Shown here in pieces: positions 9,172 through 18,617 of a stretch of 64,000 nucleotides of DNA. The position numbers were made by a program, and so were the translations under genes. Below the pieces are notes generated by a model. It had not been told where the DNA came from and searched no databases. It saw nothing but the letters and a program-made list of their open reading frames with translations. Source of the stretch: Weissella sagaensis (GTDB taxonomy: Bacteria > Bacillota > Bacilli > Lactobacillales > Lactobacillaceae); contig NZ_BJDT01000005.1 in the NCBI RefSeq assembly GCF_005405285.1, positions 62,001-126,000 of the forward strand, in the 5' to 3' direction. How positions within the stretch are numbered: the stretch's first letter is position 1; each line of letters begins with the position of its first letter.

Positions 9172-10104
9172 CTATTCTGTTGCTGCTAGCATTTCGCGTA
9201 CTTCCTGATACGTTTTAAAGTCAGTTACTTTGTAACGCTTAACATCCTTACCAACAATTTTTCGAGCAAATTTATATAATGTATCGCTTGGTCCAAATTC
9301 AATCAAAGTATCAATACCGTCATCCACCATCGCTTGCAATGCTTGTGCAAAATAAGTTGGTGAAACAATTTGTTCTAATAAAGTTTCTTTAACGTCTGTA
9401 AACTTTTGACCTGTTGTATTTGAATAAACATCAAATGCCATTGGTGCAAATTGTTCATCTGCCAAGCGTTCCGTCAACTGCTTAGCAGCTGGATCCATCA
9501 ATGGTGTATGAAACGGTCCAGAGACTGGTAATTCAACCATCCGCGCAACACCTGCTTCAGTCAAAGCTTGCATCGCTTGATTGACATCATCTGCAACACC
9601 ACCAATAACTAATTGATTAAAAGTGTTGTAGTTAGCTGGGTAGACTTTTTTACCAGCTGCTTGCAAAGTTTTGATTGTATCAACCACAAGGTCTTGATCA
9701 TCAGTCATAACGGCAACCATTTTACCTGGATTTTCTTCACCAGCTGTTTGCATATATGCACCACGATCTTTAATAATTGCCATTGCTTGGTCAAAGTCTA
9801 AAACATTTGCTGCTACTAACGCACTATACTCACCCAAACTTAGGCCAAGTGTTGCCTGAGGTGTTGGCATAACATCAGCTAGTGACCGATAAATTGCCGT
9901 ACTCATTGCTAGGATAGCTGGCTGTGTATACTGTGTTTGCTTAACATTTTCCTCATCATTAACAATGGTAGACATAATGTCATAACCCAACACCTTGCTG
10001 GCTTCATCAATGGTTTCTTTATAAACAGGTACTTGCTCGTATAAATCAGCACCCATGCCAACCTTTTGAGCTCCTTGCCCGCTCATTAAAATTCCAAGTT
10101 TCAT
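9172..10104 (-). CDS. fabD: Malonyl-CoA:ACP transacylase
   Basis: FabD moves the malonyl group from CoA to acyl carrier protein. The 310-residue protein has the N-terminal MSGQGAQ motif, the nucleophile elbow GLSLGEYSAL and the catalytic histidine in VSGPFHTPLM. Length and motif order are normal. It lies between fabK and fabG with short gaps. Confidence 0.95.
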   Translation of the reverse strand: MKLGILMSGQGAQKVGMGADLYEQVPVYKETIDEASKVLGYDIMSTIVNDEENVKQTQYTQPAILAMSTAIYRSLADVMPTPQATLGLSLGEYSALVAANVLDFDQAMAIIKDRGAYMQTAGEENPGKMVAVMTDDQDLVVDTIKTLQAAGKKVYPANYNTFNQLVIGGVADDVNQAMQALTEAGVARMVELPVSGPFHTPLMDPAAKQLTERLADEQFAPMAFDVYSNTTGQKFTDVKETLLEQIVSPTYFAQALQAMVDDGIDTLIEFGPSDTLYKFARKIVGKDVKRYKVTDFKTYQEVREMLAATE

Positions 10105-10120
10105 ATGTCCTCCAAAAAAG

Positions 10121-11068
10121 TTAATTCAAAAGGTCTTCTGCTTGTGACCAAGTGTCTTCTAAGATATCAGCAACTGGTTTTAATTCAGTAATTAAACCTG
10201 ATATTTGCCCAGCCATAAAGGCACCTGTTGTCTTATCACCATCAACAACGGCACGACGTAATGATCCATTCTCTAGATCTTCAATCGCATCATCATCTGG
10301 TTTAGGCTTTTGAATTTCAATACGTTCTTGTTTAACAAAGTTTTTTGACATCTTTGTCTTCAAGACACGTGCACGATTACCCATGATTTCACCAGTAATC
10401 AACGTATCAATATCCTTCGCCTTAACAACAGCGTTTTTAAAGTTATCGTGAACTTCTGATTCTTCAGATGCCAAAAAACGTGTCCCCATTTGGACACCTG
10501 AAGCACCTAGCATAAAGGCAGCAGCAACACCACGACCATCACCAATACCACCAGCAGCAATAACCGGAATATCTACTGCATCAACTACTTGGGGTACTAA
10601 GGTCATCGTTGTTAGACTACCAATATGTCCACCAGATTCCATACCTTCTGCTACAACAGCATCAACACCTTTTTTCTCCATCATTTTGGCTAAACCAACT
10701 GATGGAATAACTGGAATAACAAAAATGTCATGACTGTGTAACTCTTCAATAAATGGCGATGGATCACCAGCACCAGTTGCAACGACCTTAACACCTTCTT
10801 CGATAATGACATCAAATACTTCACGAATGTGTCGTGATAATAGCATGACATTAACCCCGAAAGGCTTATCCGTTACTTCTCGTGCACGGTGGATTTCTTC
10901 ACGAACTTTATCAGCTTTCCAATATCCTGTACCGATAATGCCTAATCCACCAGCTTCTGAAACGGATCCAGCCAAGTGACCCGTACCAGCCCAAGCCATT
11001 CCACCTTGAATAATTGGATACTTCATGCCCAACTTCTCAAAAAGTGGGTTTTTTAGCTCAAAGCTCAT
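10121..11068 (-). CDS. fabK: Enoyl-ACP reductase II (FMN-dependent)
   Basis: FabK reduces the trans-2-enoyl-ACP double bond, completing each elongation cycle. The 315-residue protein has the FMN-binding nitronate-monooxygenase-like fold: IIQGGMAWAGTGHLAG at the N-terminus, then PVIAAGGIGDGRGVAAA and GASGVQMGTRF for flavin phosphate binding. No FabI gene is seen in the operon, so this is probably its enoyl reductase. FabK proteins are not inhibited by triclosan, unlike FabI. Confidence 0.94.
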   Translation of the reverse strand: MSFELKNPLFEKLGMKYPIIQGGMAWAGTGHLAGSVSEAGGLGIIGTGYWKADKVREEIHRAREVTDKPFGVNVMLLSRHIREVFDVIIEEGVKVVATGAGDPSPFIEELHSHDIFVIPVIPSVGLAKMMEKKGVDAVVAEGMESGGHIGSLTTMTLVPQVVDAVDIPVIAAGGIGDGRGVAAAFMLGASGVQMGTRFLASEESEVHDNFKNAVVKAKDIDTLITGEIMGNRARVLKTKMSKNFVKQERIEIQKPKPDDDAIEDLENGSLRRAVVDGDKTTGAFMAGQISGLITELKPVADILEDTWSQAEDLLN

Positions 11069-11098
11069 AATATCGTCCCTTCTAACTAACAGTGTTGC

Positions 11099-11338
11099 TT
11101 ATGCGTTTACTTGTTCTGCTACCTTGTTAACCAAGTCTTGAACAGTTTGAACTTCTTCTGCAACAGCTAGCTTAATATCAAATTCATCTTCAACACGGTT
11201 CAAAACTTCAAACAAGTCTAATGAATCAGCATCAATATCTTCGCTCATGTTAGTTGTTAGTTTAACTTCGTCTTCTTCCAAATCAAATTGGTCAACCAAG
11301 ATTTCGCTTACTTTGTTAAAAATTTCTGTTTCAGTCAT
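11099..11338 (-). CDS. acpP: Acyl carrier protein
   Basis: This small acidic carrier holds growing acyl chains on a phosphopantetheine arm. The 79-residue protein has the attachment site DADSLDLFE, with the modified serine at residue 39. Size, charge and position between fabH and fabK are normal. It is cytosolic and interacts with all other Fab enzymes of the operon. Confidence 0.96.
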   Translation of the reverse strand: MTETEIFNKVSEILVDQFDLEEDEVKLTTNMSEDIDADSLDLFEVLNRVEDEFDIKLAVAEEVQTVQDLVNKVAEQVNA

Positions 11339-11381
11339 GTTATTTTCCTCTTTTTCTGTTATTAATTCGTTTTATTATAAA

Positions 11382-12353
11382 TTATAGTTGGATGATTAAT
11401 GCACCAGCAGTTAAACCACCACCGAAGCCAGCGAGAGCGATTTTTTGTCCATCATGAACGACGCCTTCAATACGTAATTCATCTAACAAAATACCGATGC
11501 TTGCTGCACTGGTGTTACCATAGTTCGCAACATTAATCGGAAACTTTTCGATTGGTTGCCCAAATCGTTTTGCAATACTAGCAATAATGCGAGCATTTGC
11601 TTGATGTAATAAATACACATCAATGCTATCAGCTGTTAAATTGGCTTTGTCTAAGGCCTCAGATAGAACTACTGGTACTTGGCGTGTCGCAAAGTTATAG
11701 ACCTCACGTCCATTCATATGGAAGTAAGGATCTGCTTGTGATAACTCACCAGTAAAATAATTACTATTGCGTTGATGACCGGCTGTTAAAAATTCTGATT
11801 GCTCACCATATGTCTTTAACGATTCGGCCAACAGCCCAACTTGAGCTGACGTTTTTTCTAACAAAACACCGGCCGCCCCATCACCAAATAACACTGCTGT
11901 TGATCGATCCTGCCAATCAACTAACTTACTAAGCACCTCAGCACCAATCACTAGACCACGGTGATACTTAGTGGCTAACAAAGCACTCGCCATACTGATT
12001 GTATAAACAAAACCAGAACATGCGGCAGATAAATCCCAAGCAAAAGCATTATTTGCTCTGATATTTCCCTGTACTTGTTGCGCAACACTTGGTGTCAAAT
12101 TATCTGGTGACATGGTACCGACAATAATAAAATCAAGTTGGTCCGCCGTTATACCCGATTTTGCTAATAATTTATTTGCAACACTGGTTGCTAAATCACT
12201 TGTATTTTCATCGTTAACAACATGTCGTTGATGAATTCCTGTCCGCGGATAAATCCAATCATCAGATGTATCCATAAACGTTGCTAATTCATCATTTGTT
12301 ACGACTCGCTGCGGTACTACGTGGGCAGACTCAACAATTGTAAATTGTTCCAT
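11382..12353 (-). CDS. fabH: Beta-ketoacyl-ACP synthase III
   Basis: FabH starts fatty acid synthesis by condensing acetyl-CoA with malonyl-ACP. The 323-residue protein has the active-site cysteine in DLSAACSGFVY, the histidine in LLHQANARI, the asparagine in VANYGNTSAASI, and the C-terminal GFGGGLTAGA loop. It follows fabT by 11 bases. Confidence 0.95.
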   Translation of the reverse strand: MEQFTIVESAHVVPQRVVTNDELATFMDTSDDWIYPRTGIHQRHVVNDENTSDLATSVANKLLAKSGITADQLDFIIVGTMSPDNLTPSVAQQVQGNIRANNAFAWDLSAACSGFVYTISMASALLATKYHRGLVIGAEVLSKLVDWQDRSTAVLFGDGAAGVLLEKTSAQVGLLAESLKTYGEQSEFLTAGHQRNSNYFTGELSQADPYFHMNGREVYNFATRQVPVVLSEALDKANLTADSIDVYLLHQANARIIASIAKRFGQPIEKFPINVANYGNTSAASIGILLDELRIEGVVHDGQKIALAGFGGGLTAGALIIQL

Positions 12354-12364
12354 ATCGTCCTCAA

Positions 12365-12823
12365 TTAAAACTGTATTAGCTCATGAAGATATTCTTGTAA
12401 GTCTTCGATAGCTTCTTCGACTACCGGTGCCTTACTTTTTTCTAATGAATCAAACAACGAATGTGTCATGCCACGATGAAACGCCTCATGAGCTCGAAAT
12501 ACGGTACGACCTTTATGCGTCAACCCAATTCGAACCACGCGACGATCCTTTGTATCACGATTACGAACGACATAACCTTTTTTTTCAAGTTTATCAATCA
12601 CGCTCGTCATGGCACTTGGTGTCAAATGCATCATTTGTGCTAATTGAGAAGCTGTGCGTGTGTCATACATAGTAATCGCTGCAATCGTGTGCATATCTTT
12701 AATAGAAATATCTTTAAATCGTGATTTACGCAGAGAAGCTTCCTCAATCCACATCACATTATTAAATACATCTACTAATGTCTCATTCATTTTTTCAAAA
12801 GAACGCTCTTCATGTGCACTCAT
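12365..12823 (-). CDS. fabT: MarR-family repressor of fatty acid synthesis
   Basis: FabT represses the fatty acid operon when acyl-ACP of long chains is available. The 152-residue protein has a MarR winged-helix core, including the recognition helix region LTPSAMTSVIDKLEKKGYVVR and the wing with RDTKDRRVVRIGLT. It is the second gene of the operon it would regulate, as in streptococci and lactococci. Its GGAG ribosome site overlaps the last codons of the upstream fabZ copy. Two inverted repeats near the operon promoter fit its expected operators. Confidence 0.92.
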   Translation of the reverse strand: MSAHEERSFEKMNETLVDVFNNVMWIEEASLRKSRFKDISIKDMHTIAAITMYDTRTASQLAQMMHLTPSAMTSVIDKLEKKGYVVRNRDTKDRRVVRIGLTHKGRTVFRAHEAFHRGMTHSLFDSLEKSKAPVVEEAIEDLQEYLHELIQF

Positions 12824-12825
12824 AC

Positions 12826-13287
12826 TTATTTCTCCGCGCTATTAGCTGTTTTTTCTTCAGGTGAAACGACAAACATAAGTTCAGCACTTGTAGCCAACTG
12901 ATCATCAACCGTTGCCTTTACTTTTACCGTTCCCATATTTTCACGTAAGTTACCAAACTCAACATGTAACTTTAAAACATCACCTGGTCGAACCATATGT
13001 TTAAATTTAGCATTGTCAATTCCCGTCATATAAGCTGTTTTACCAACAAATTGTGGAGATGACAAAATTAAAATTGAAGCGGCTTGTGCCAATGATTCAA
13101 TAATCAAAACACCTGGCATTACAGGATTCCCTGGAAAATGTCCTTGGAAAAACTGTTCATTGATCGTAACATTCTTAGTTGCAACCAATGACTCACCAGG
13201 AGTCATTTCATCCACATAATCCATATATAAAATAGGATAGCGATTAGGAATTAAATCCATGATTTCTGTCGTAGATAGAACTGCCAC
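12826..13287 (-). CDS. fabZ: FabZ-like 3-hydroxyacyl-ACP dehydratase, first gene of the fab operon
   Basis: This is a second hot-dog dehydratase paralogue, 153 residues, with LIPNRYPILYMDYVD, GHFPGNPVMPG and ESLAQAASILI. I place the start at GTG 13287 because GGAAGGAG lies a few bases upstream; an ATG at 13320 would put that site inside the gene and lies within the probable operator. In enterococci one of two such paralogues (FabN) also isomerises the enoyl product for unsaturated fatty acids. Which of the two copies here might do so cannot be told from sequence. Confidence 0.88.
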   Translation of the reverse strand: MAVLSTTEIMDLIPNRYPILYMDYVDEMTPGESLVATKNVTINEQFFQGHFPGNPVMPGVLIIESLAQAASILILSSPQFVGKTAYMTGIDNAKFKHMVRPGDVLKLHVEFGNLRENMGTVKVKATVDDQLATSAELMFVVSPEEKTANSAEK

Positions 13288-13309
13288 AGTTATTCTCCTT
13301 CCAAAATTT

Positions 13310-13341
13310 ATTTCGAACATCGAAATATTCGATATTCAAAT
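13310..13341. promoter_or_regulatory. Two adjoining FabT-type operator repeats
   Basis: Bases 13310-13326 form a perfect inverted repeat, ATTTCGA then TCGAAAT around ACA. Bases 13327-13341 form an imperfect one of the same layout, ATTTGA and TCGAAT on the minus strand around ATA. The form TTYGAnnnTCRAA resembles published FabT boxes. They lie directly after the -10 element and before the fabZ start, a place where bound repressor would block transcription. Confidence 0.75.
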
Positions 13342-13368
13342 CTTATTTCTTTTTAGCTAAAATGTCAA
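13340..13368 (-). promoter_or_regulatory. Promoter of the fatty acid operon
   Basis: On the minus strand TTGACA (13368-13363) and TAAGAT (13345-13340) are separated by exactly 17 bases. It is the only good sigma-A type promoter between the csbD terminator and fabZ. Confidence 0.78.
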
Positions 13369-13466
13369 CTTATTAGACACCCTTATGTTTTTTATTCAAT
13401 AAATATGCGTAATATTAGCTATTTTGTAAGTTATTTACTTGTTCTGAATTTAGACAGTTGAATAAA

Positions 13467-13506
13467 AAAATAGCAGATTACCAAGGGCTTGGTAATCTGC
13501 TATTTT
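13467..13506 (-). terminator. Terminator after csbD
   Basis: A perfect 16-bp stem around a short GC-containing loop is flanked by T tracts on both strands. It lies eleven bases past the csbD stop and upstream of the fab promoter. Confidence 0.9.
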
Positions 13507-13517
13507 AAAATTTTCTA

Positions 13518-13757
13518 TTACTTATCAAACTTAGACTTCAAATTGTCAATTGCATCTTCAGTCTTGTCCTTCAAGTCTTCAGCAGCATCTTCAACTTTAT
13601 CCTTAGCGTCACCAAAGGCACCGCGCGCCTTACCAGCTAAGCCTTGTGCCTTACCCTTAGTCTCAAGCTCTTCATTATCTGTTGCAGCACCAGCAACTTC
13701 TTTAACCTTACCTGAAGTTTCGTCTACTTTACCTTTTAAGTCATCTTCAATTGCCAT
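13518..13757 (-). CDS. CsbD family stress-response protein
   Basis: This is a 79-residue, highly charged, Lys/Asp/Glu/Ala-rich protein without hydrophobic segments. The N-terminal DDLKGKVDETSGKVKEVAG and the repeated GKA/GAF pattern identify the CsbD family, small stress-induced proteins of unknown mechanism, first described in the Bacillus sigma-B regulon. I choose the ATG giving MAIEDDLKG, preceded by a GGGGGAAA ribosome site; a start seven codons upstream would overlap that site. It is transcribed alone and ends at a strong terminator. Confidence 0.88.
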   Translation of the reverse strand: MAIEDDLKGKVDETSGKVKEVAGAATDNEELETKGKAQGLAGKARGAFGDAKDKVEDAAEDLKDKTEDAIDNLKSKFDK

Positions 13758-13904
13758 AGTTAAATTTCCCCCTATCAATAGTAGCTTTATGATAACTAAT
13801 ATTAATTAATATTGCAAACAATACGCATCATTTTATTATTTAATATAAAATTTTAATTAAACTGATATTTTTAAAGTTTTTTTAATAAATACTTGAACTA
13901 AAAA

Positions 13905-14693
13905 TCATCTAATAAAATCAAATACAACATCATTCAATTCACCAGGTGATTCAATATGTGGCATATGACCAACCCCTTTAAACTCATAAGTCATCCCCTC
14001 ATTTTGCTTTGTTAAGGATACACAACGTGCACCATGCGCCGATGACCACATAGGTGATTGCTCCCCTGTTAAAAATAACTGTGGTTTATCGATGTTCATT
14101 AAAACATCACACCAGTTCTGTGATAAATGATCAACTAACAATGGTAAATTACGCTCAAAGTTAAACGGATGTAATTGATTAGTCTTCTCAATTTGTTGTC
14201 TAATCATTGCATTCACCGGCTTTTTGGTCATTTGTATTTCAGTCACTCCCTGTACCTTAAATGGTAGATTTTGCCAGTCCAAATCCAAAGCACCAAATGG
14301 CCAATAATCTGTATTTAATGCTTTAGGGGACTGATCAACTGTAATAATATGTGAAACGAGCCGATTTCCCCACAAAGATAAGTAGGCCCAAATAACACTT
14401 GCTCCCATAGAATGACCAACTAAAACAATATTTTCCAAATGTAAATAGTCAATTAAATTGGCGAGATCTTGTCCTAATCGAGCAATTCTTAATCCTTTAA
14501 TGGTCTGACTTGATGAACCATGGTTTCGATGATCTAAAGTAATGACACGATAACCAACCTTCTCAAAAAACACTTTTTGTGCATACCATTCCTCTTTAAC
14601 ACCAGAATAACCTGCTAAAAATATAATGGGTTGGCCTTCACCACCAGTATCCGTATACGCTAAAGAAATACCGTCACTTGTCCTAAATTTCAT
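13905..14693 (-). CDS. Alpha/beta hydrolase
   Basis: This 262-residue protein has the alpha/beta-hydrolase fold: an oxyanion-loop region IIFLAGYSGV, the nucleophile elbow GHSMGAS (Ser near residue 100), an aspartate in TVDQSP-type loops and a C-terminal GVGHMPHIESP with the likely catalytic histidine. Its start codon overlaps the citG stop as TAATG, so it is translationally coupled to the citrate cluster. The substrate cannot be told from sequence; nothing in citrate lyase biology requires such an enzyme. Confidence 0.85.
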   Translation of the reverse strand: MKFRTSDGISLAYTDTGGEGQPIIFLAGYSGVKEEWYAQKVFFEKVGYRVITLDHRNHGSSSQTIKGLRIARLGQDLANLIDYLHLENIVLVGHSMGASVIWAYLSLWGNRLVSHIITVDQSPKALNTDYWPFGALDLDWQNLPFKVQGVTEIQMTKKPVNAMIRQQIEKTNQLHPFNFERNLPLLVDHLSQNWCDVLMNIDKPQLFLTGEQSPMWSSAHGARCVSLTKQNEGMTYEFKGVGHMPHIESPGELNDVVFDFIR

Positions 14694-15538
14694 TATAAAA
14701 TGCCCTCTAACAGCGCACAGTAAATTGTTAAAATCAGTAGATCAGCTGAGCCACCTAAACTTAAATTTTTTTCAATAAATAAATTATCTAGTTGTTCTAA
14801 ATATAGCCTACCACCTTCTGTTTGGCTGCCCCCTAATGAAAAGAAAAAATCAACTTTCTCTTTAACCCATGGTAAAACATTTACATTTCCTGCCCGTTTA
14901 ATTAAATTAGAGTCTTGAGAACTTTTAACAATCAACATTAATGTATTTAATAACCGTTGATTGCGCGTCCCATTACTACGCCGTAGGTAAGGCAAAGCAA
15001 CCTTAATAACCGTCGGGTAACCGGCAGCTGCTTCCTCTCTAATGCCACCTTTACCGTACTGTAAAAATTGCTTTTCACCCGCCGTTAACTTTTTTTTAGC
15101 TGATAAATCGGCAAAATCATTTTTTAATAGATGCGTTAACATTTTTTCCACGACCATCATTAATTTTGTTGTGTCATACGGTATTTTTTGCCGTTCTAAA
15201 ACACCGGTAGCAGCTACTAAAATCCCCAAAGAAAATATAGCGCCTTTATGTGTATTCACATTATTGGTCGCTGCAAACATCTCTTGCTCTGCCGTTATTC
15301 CCAAAGGACGTATTTGCTCAAATAACTCCGACAAATCACGCTTATCAAAATTAATTGCTTGCTGGTACACAGCTTCAAAATATGGGCGCAATGTAATAGC
15401 ACTATCAATGAAAGTAAATACATCCATATCATCATGGGCGCCAACACTGGCAGGGTCTACTAATCCTGGTTTAGGCGTAACAGAAACTTCATACAATAAT
15501 GCTTGTAAGGCAGCATTCACAACTTGTTGATTATACAT
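14693..15538 (-). CDS. citG: Triphosphoribosyl-dephospho-CoA synthase
   Basis: CitG makes the precursor of the citrate lyase prosthetic group from dephospho-CoA and ATP. The family stretches EVSVTPKPGLVDPASVGAHDDMD and NTHKGAIFSLG are both present. The preferred start is ATG 15538 (MYNQQVV), with GAGG nine bases upstream inside the end of citX, giving 281 residues and an eight-base overlap with citX. In Leuconostoc mesenteroides the CitX and CitG activities are fused; here they are separate genes, as in Oenococcus. Confidence 0.93.
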   Translation of the reverse strand: MYNQQVVNAALQALLYEVSVTPKPGLVDPASVGAHDDMDVFTFIDSAITLRPYFEAVYQQAINFDKRDLSELFEQIRPLGITAEQEMFAATNNVNTHKGAIFSLGILVAATGVLERQKIPYDTTKLMMVVEKMLTHLLKNDFADLSAKKKLTAGEKQFLQYGKGGIREEAAAGYPTVIKVALPYLRRSNGTRNQRLLNTLMLIVKSSQDSNLIKRAGNVNVLPWVKEKVDFFFSLGGSQTEGGRLYLEQLDNLFIEKNLSLGGSADLLILTIYCALLEGIL

Positions 15539-16085
15539 ATTCATAAACCTCAAAATATTGATTAGCTAACGAATTAATTGCCGCTTTCATGGCCCCAATA
15601 TCATGCTTTTGTGACCGTGCACATACCTTAGCTGGTTGATGACAAATAAAACACTGCCGTGATTTAAATCCTAACGCCGTTCGCGAAAGCTGTTTGTGCT
15701 TGTTGTTGCCGCTCATGACATCAACATCAAACAAACGCCCCACCACAAAGTCAAGCTCAAACTGAATGGCTTGTCGTTTAATTGTGTTAATGTCATTATC
15801 TACAATGATGAAACCTTCTGGACCAGTTATACGATCCACATATAACATGTCAATGATACCTTTTTCACCTATATAATCTGTTATTAATTTTTGCCAACCT
15901 GCTTTGAATAAACGAAAAATAGCCTGATTATTTTTCACTTCACCAGGTATATTTAATTTGACTGACATAATGACTTTATTAGTATATTTAGTCATTAATT
16001 TTATCTGTTGGTCAGCACGCCATTCTTTGTTATTTAAGACATCTACTAACGTCACTGACGTTCCCTCATTAAAAATATCAATCAT
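15531..16085 (-). CDS. citX: Apo-citrate lyase phosphoribosyl-dephospho-CoA transferase
   Basis: CitX transfers the completed prosthetic group onto the serine of CitD. The 184-residue protein contains LNIPGEVKN, the GPEGFIIVDND stretch and a C-terminal RQCFICHQPAKVCARSQKH segment with paired cysteines, seen in CitX proteins. I place the start at ATG 16085 because GGAGGG lies just upstream; a TTG five codons earlier includes that site. It sits between citF and citG, with an 89-base gap after citF. Confidence 0.92.
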   Translation of the reverse strand: MIDIFNEGTSVTLVDVLNNKEWRADQQIKLMTKYTNKVIMSVKLNIPGEVKNNQAIFRLFKAGWQKLITDYIGEKGIIDMLYVDRITGPEGFIIVDNDINTIKRQAIQFELDFVVGRLFDVDVMSGNNKHKQLSRTALGFKSRQCFICHQPAKVCARSQKHDIGAMKAAINSLANQYFEVYEYV

Positions 16086-16174
16086 GTCGCTGCCCTCCAA
16101 ATAATATATGTATGGATAAGTTGTATAATCACAACTTATCCTGATTAGAAAGTTACCTCGTAAAATAATAATTA

Positions 16175-17713
16175 TTAATCTTTAACTTCTTTAACAACAT
16201 CAATTAATGAACCATCACGATATTCAATCATGGCAACAGTTCGATCAGTAAATTCTAATGCCTTAGGCTTACCAACAATCTTTTCAGCCATTTGTTGCAT
16301 TTGTTCAATTGTATAAACCGGCACACCTGGAATATGACTTAGTGCATCAATCAAATCTTGACGCTTTGGATTAATTGCAATGCCAACCTCTGTTACTAAT
16401 ACATCAATTGAGTCACCTGGTGTGACCACGGTTGTTACGTCTGGTACAACGGTTGCAATACGACCACGGACCAATGGTGCCGAAATAATCGTTAACTTCG
16501 CTTTAGCTGCATCCTGGTGTCCACCAATTGCACCACGAATAACACCATCTGAACCTGACATAACATTAACGTTAAACTTGGTGTCAATCTCTAAAGCTGA
16601 CAAAATCACAACGTCAAGTTTATCTACCATAGCACCTTTGTTTGCAGGATCTGCATACCAAGAAGCATCAATTTCTTGTTGCTGCTTGTTTAAGTGCATT
16701 GACGATGCTGCACCTTTATCAAAGTCCTGTACATCCATGACACGGTCAACAAGGCCTTCTTCAAGTAAGTCAATGGTTGGCTTAGTAATACCACCCAAAG
16801 CAAATGATGCCTTAATTTGATTATCAATCATTGATTGACGTAAGAAACGCGTAACAGCTAGGGCTGCCCCACCTGATCCTGTTTGGAATGAAAAACCATT
16901 CTTAAAGTAATCAGAATGTGTAATAACTTGGTTAACGGTCTTAGCAATCTTTAGTTCTTTAGGATCCTTTGTAAAACGAGTTGCCCCCGAACCAATCTTA
17001 TCTGCATTACCAACGGCATCAATCTTAACGACATAGTCAACCTGTGTTTGCTTAATTGAAGCTGGTGTATTTGGATATTGCTTTAGATTATCAGTGATTA
17101 AAACAACTTTATCGGCATATTGCGCATCCATCAATGCATATCCTAATGAACCAAAAGCTGTTTCACCATCCATACCATTAGCATTACCCATTTCATCAGC
17201 ATTTGGAACCCCTAAAAAGGCCACATCAATCTTGATTTCACCAGACTCAATAGCTCGCGCACGATTACCATGTGAACGGAAAATGACCGGATTCTGTAGT
17301 GCCCCGTGTGAGACAGCATCCCCAAGTGATCCACGCATACCAGATGAAGTAATATTAGTTACAACACCCTTCTCAATTGCTTCAACCACAATATCATTCA
17401 TAACATTAGTTAGTGAAGATGGTGCTAATGTTAAATTTTGATAACCTGCATCAATAATAATTCGCATGACTTTGTTAAAAACATAGTCACCTTCTCTAAA
17501 ATGGTGATGGAATGAAATAGTCATGCCATCCTGAACCGTTTGTTTTACAACTTCTGCAAGCGAACTAACAACTTTACTTTCATTAGCTGTTGCGTGCACT
17601 TTTGGTGCAACACGTTGAATTTCAGGATTACCAAAATTGGTCGTCTTAAAAGGCTTATAATTCAAGTCACTCATTAATGTATCTGGTAACTCACGGTTTA
17701 CACTATTCTTCAA
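16175..17713 (-). CDS. citF: Citrate lyase alpha subunit (citrate:acetyl-ACP transferase)
   Basis: CitF swaps the acetyl group on the acyl carrier subunit for citrate, the first step of citrate cleavage. The protein has the CoA-transferase-like fold with [16 protein letters not shown] and the long [17 protein letters not shown] stretch typical of the family. I prefer a TTG start at 17713 ([11 protein letters not shown]): GAGGAGGG lies about eight bases upstream, and the alternative ATG at 17731 overlaps that site. This gives 512 residues and an 11-base overlap with citE. Confidence 0.92.
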   Translation of the reverse strand: MKNSVNRELPDTLMSDLNYKPFKTTNFGNPEIQRVAPKVHATANESKVVSSLAEVVKQTVQDGMTISFHHHFREGDYVFNKVMRIIIDAGYQNLTLAPSSLTNVMNDIVVEAIEKGVVTNITSSGMRGSLGDAVSHGALQNPVIFRSHGNRARAIESGEIKIDVAFLGVPNADEMGNANGMDGETAFGSLGYALMDAQYADKVVLITDNLKQYPNTPASIKQTQVDYVVKIDAVGNADKIGSGATRFTKDPKELKIAKTVNQVITHSDYFKNGFSFQTGSGGAALAVTRFLRQSMIDNQIKASFALGGITKPTIDLLEEGLVDRVMDVQDFDKGAASSMHLNKQQQEIDASWYADPANKGAMVDKLDVVILSALEIDTKFNVNVMSGSDGVIRGAIGGHQDAAKAKLTIISAPLVRGRIATVVPDVTTVVTPGDSIDVLVTEVGIAINPKRQDLIDALSHIPGVPVYTIEQMQQMAEKIVGKPKALEFTDRTVAMIEYRDGSLIDVVKEVKD

Positions 17714-18617
17714 TGTTATTTCCCTCCTCATCTACAAGATGTGCTGCTTTAGCCAGGCGCATCACACGTTCTGCACGTAATACAACTGGTCGATCAACCA
17801 TTTGACCATTCATTGAAATAACACCAGAACCCTTAGCATGTGCTTGGGCAATTGCAGCAACAACGTTCTGTGCATTTTCAATTTCTTGCTTAGTTGGTTG
17901 ATAGACCTTATTAACCATCTCAATTTGCCGAGGGTTAACTAATGACTTACCATCAAAACCAAGTTGGTGAATTAATTTAGTTTCACGATAGAAGCCTTCT
18001 TCATCATCCATATTTGTAAAGACGGTATCAAAGGCTGCAATGCCGGCTGCACGAGCGGCATGAAGAATCATGTTACGAGCGAATAATAATTCTTGGCCAT
18101 CAGCGTAACGGTGTGTCTTCATATCAGTTGTATAATCCTCTGCTGATAACGCAATACCAATCATTCGCTTTGAAGATTTAGCAATTTCGTAAGCATTTAA
18201 AACACCTTCAGCTGATTCAATAGCAGCCATAATATTAGTTGAACCCACTTCATGGCCGAACTCTTTTTCAGCATCAGCAATCAAAGCTTCAAGTTGCAGC
18301 ATCATATCAGCAGATTCAACCTTTGGTAATCGAATAACATCAACACCAGCTTTAACCATAATTTTAATATCAGTTTCATAGTAAGGCGTGTCAAGCCCAT
18401 TAATACGGACAACAAGTTCAGCATCACCATAATCAACCGTTTGTAGTGCCTCATAAACTAAATAACGGGCTGCATCTTTTTCACTCATTGATACGGCATC
18501 TTCCAAATCAAACATGATTGAATCAGCGCCATATATACCTGCATCTTTGACCATTGCTGGATTATTACCTGGTACGAACATCATCGTACGACGCAAACGT
18601 TCTGCTTGTTGTGCCAT
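17703..18617 (-). CDS. citE: Citrate lyase beta subunit (citryl-ACP lyase)
   Basis: CitE cleaves citryl-ACP to acetyl-ACP and oxaloacetate. It belongs to the HpcH/HpaI aldolase family, with [24 protein letters not shown] and the magnesium-binding glutamate in [11 protein letters not shown] choose the ATG giving MAQQAERLR (304 residues): GGAGG lies seven bases upstream, and this ATG overlaps the citD stop as TAATG. It is tightly coupled to citD and citF. Confidence 0.95.
   Translation of the reverse strand: MAQQAERLRRTMMFVPGNNPAMVKDAGIYGADSIMFDLEDAVSMSEKDAARYLVYEALQTVDYGDAELVVRINGLDTPYYETDIKIMVKAGVDVIRLPKVESADMMLQLEALIADAEKEFGHEVGSTNIMAAIESAEGVLNAYEIAKSSKRMIGIALSAEDYTTDMKTHRYADGQELLFARNMILHAARAAGIAAFDTVFTNMDDEEGFYRETKLIHQLGFDGKSLVNPRQIEMVNKVYQPTKQEIENAQNVVAAIAQAHAKGSGVISMNGQMVDRPVVLRAERVMRLAKAAHLVDEEGNNIEE

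Noticed and set aside
13489..13809. Plus-strand frame opposite csbD
   Set aside because: It is the mirror of the low-complexity csbD gene and spans its terminator.
17711..17731. ATG 17731 as the citF start
   Set aside because: This ATG overlaps the strong GAGGAGGG ribosome site, which instead serves the TTG at 17713, whose product has the normal family start.
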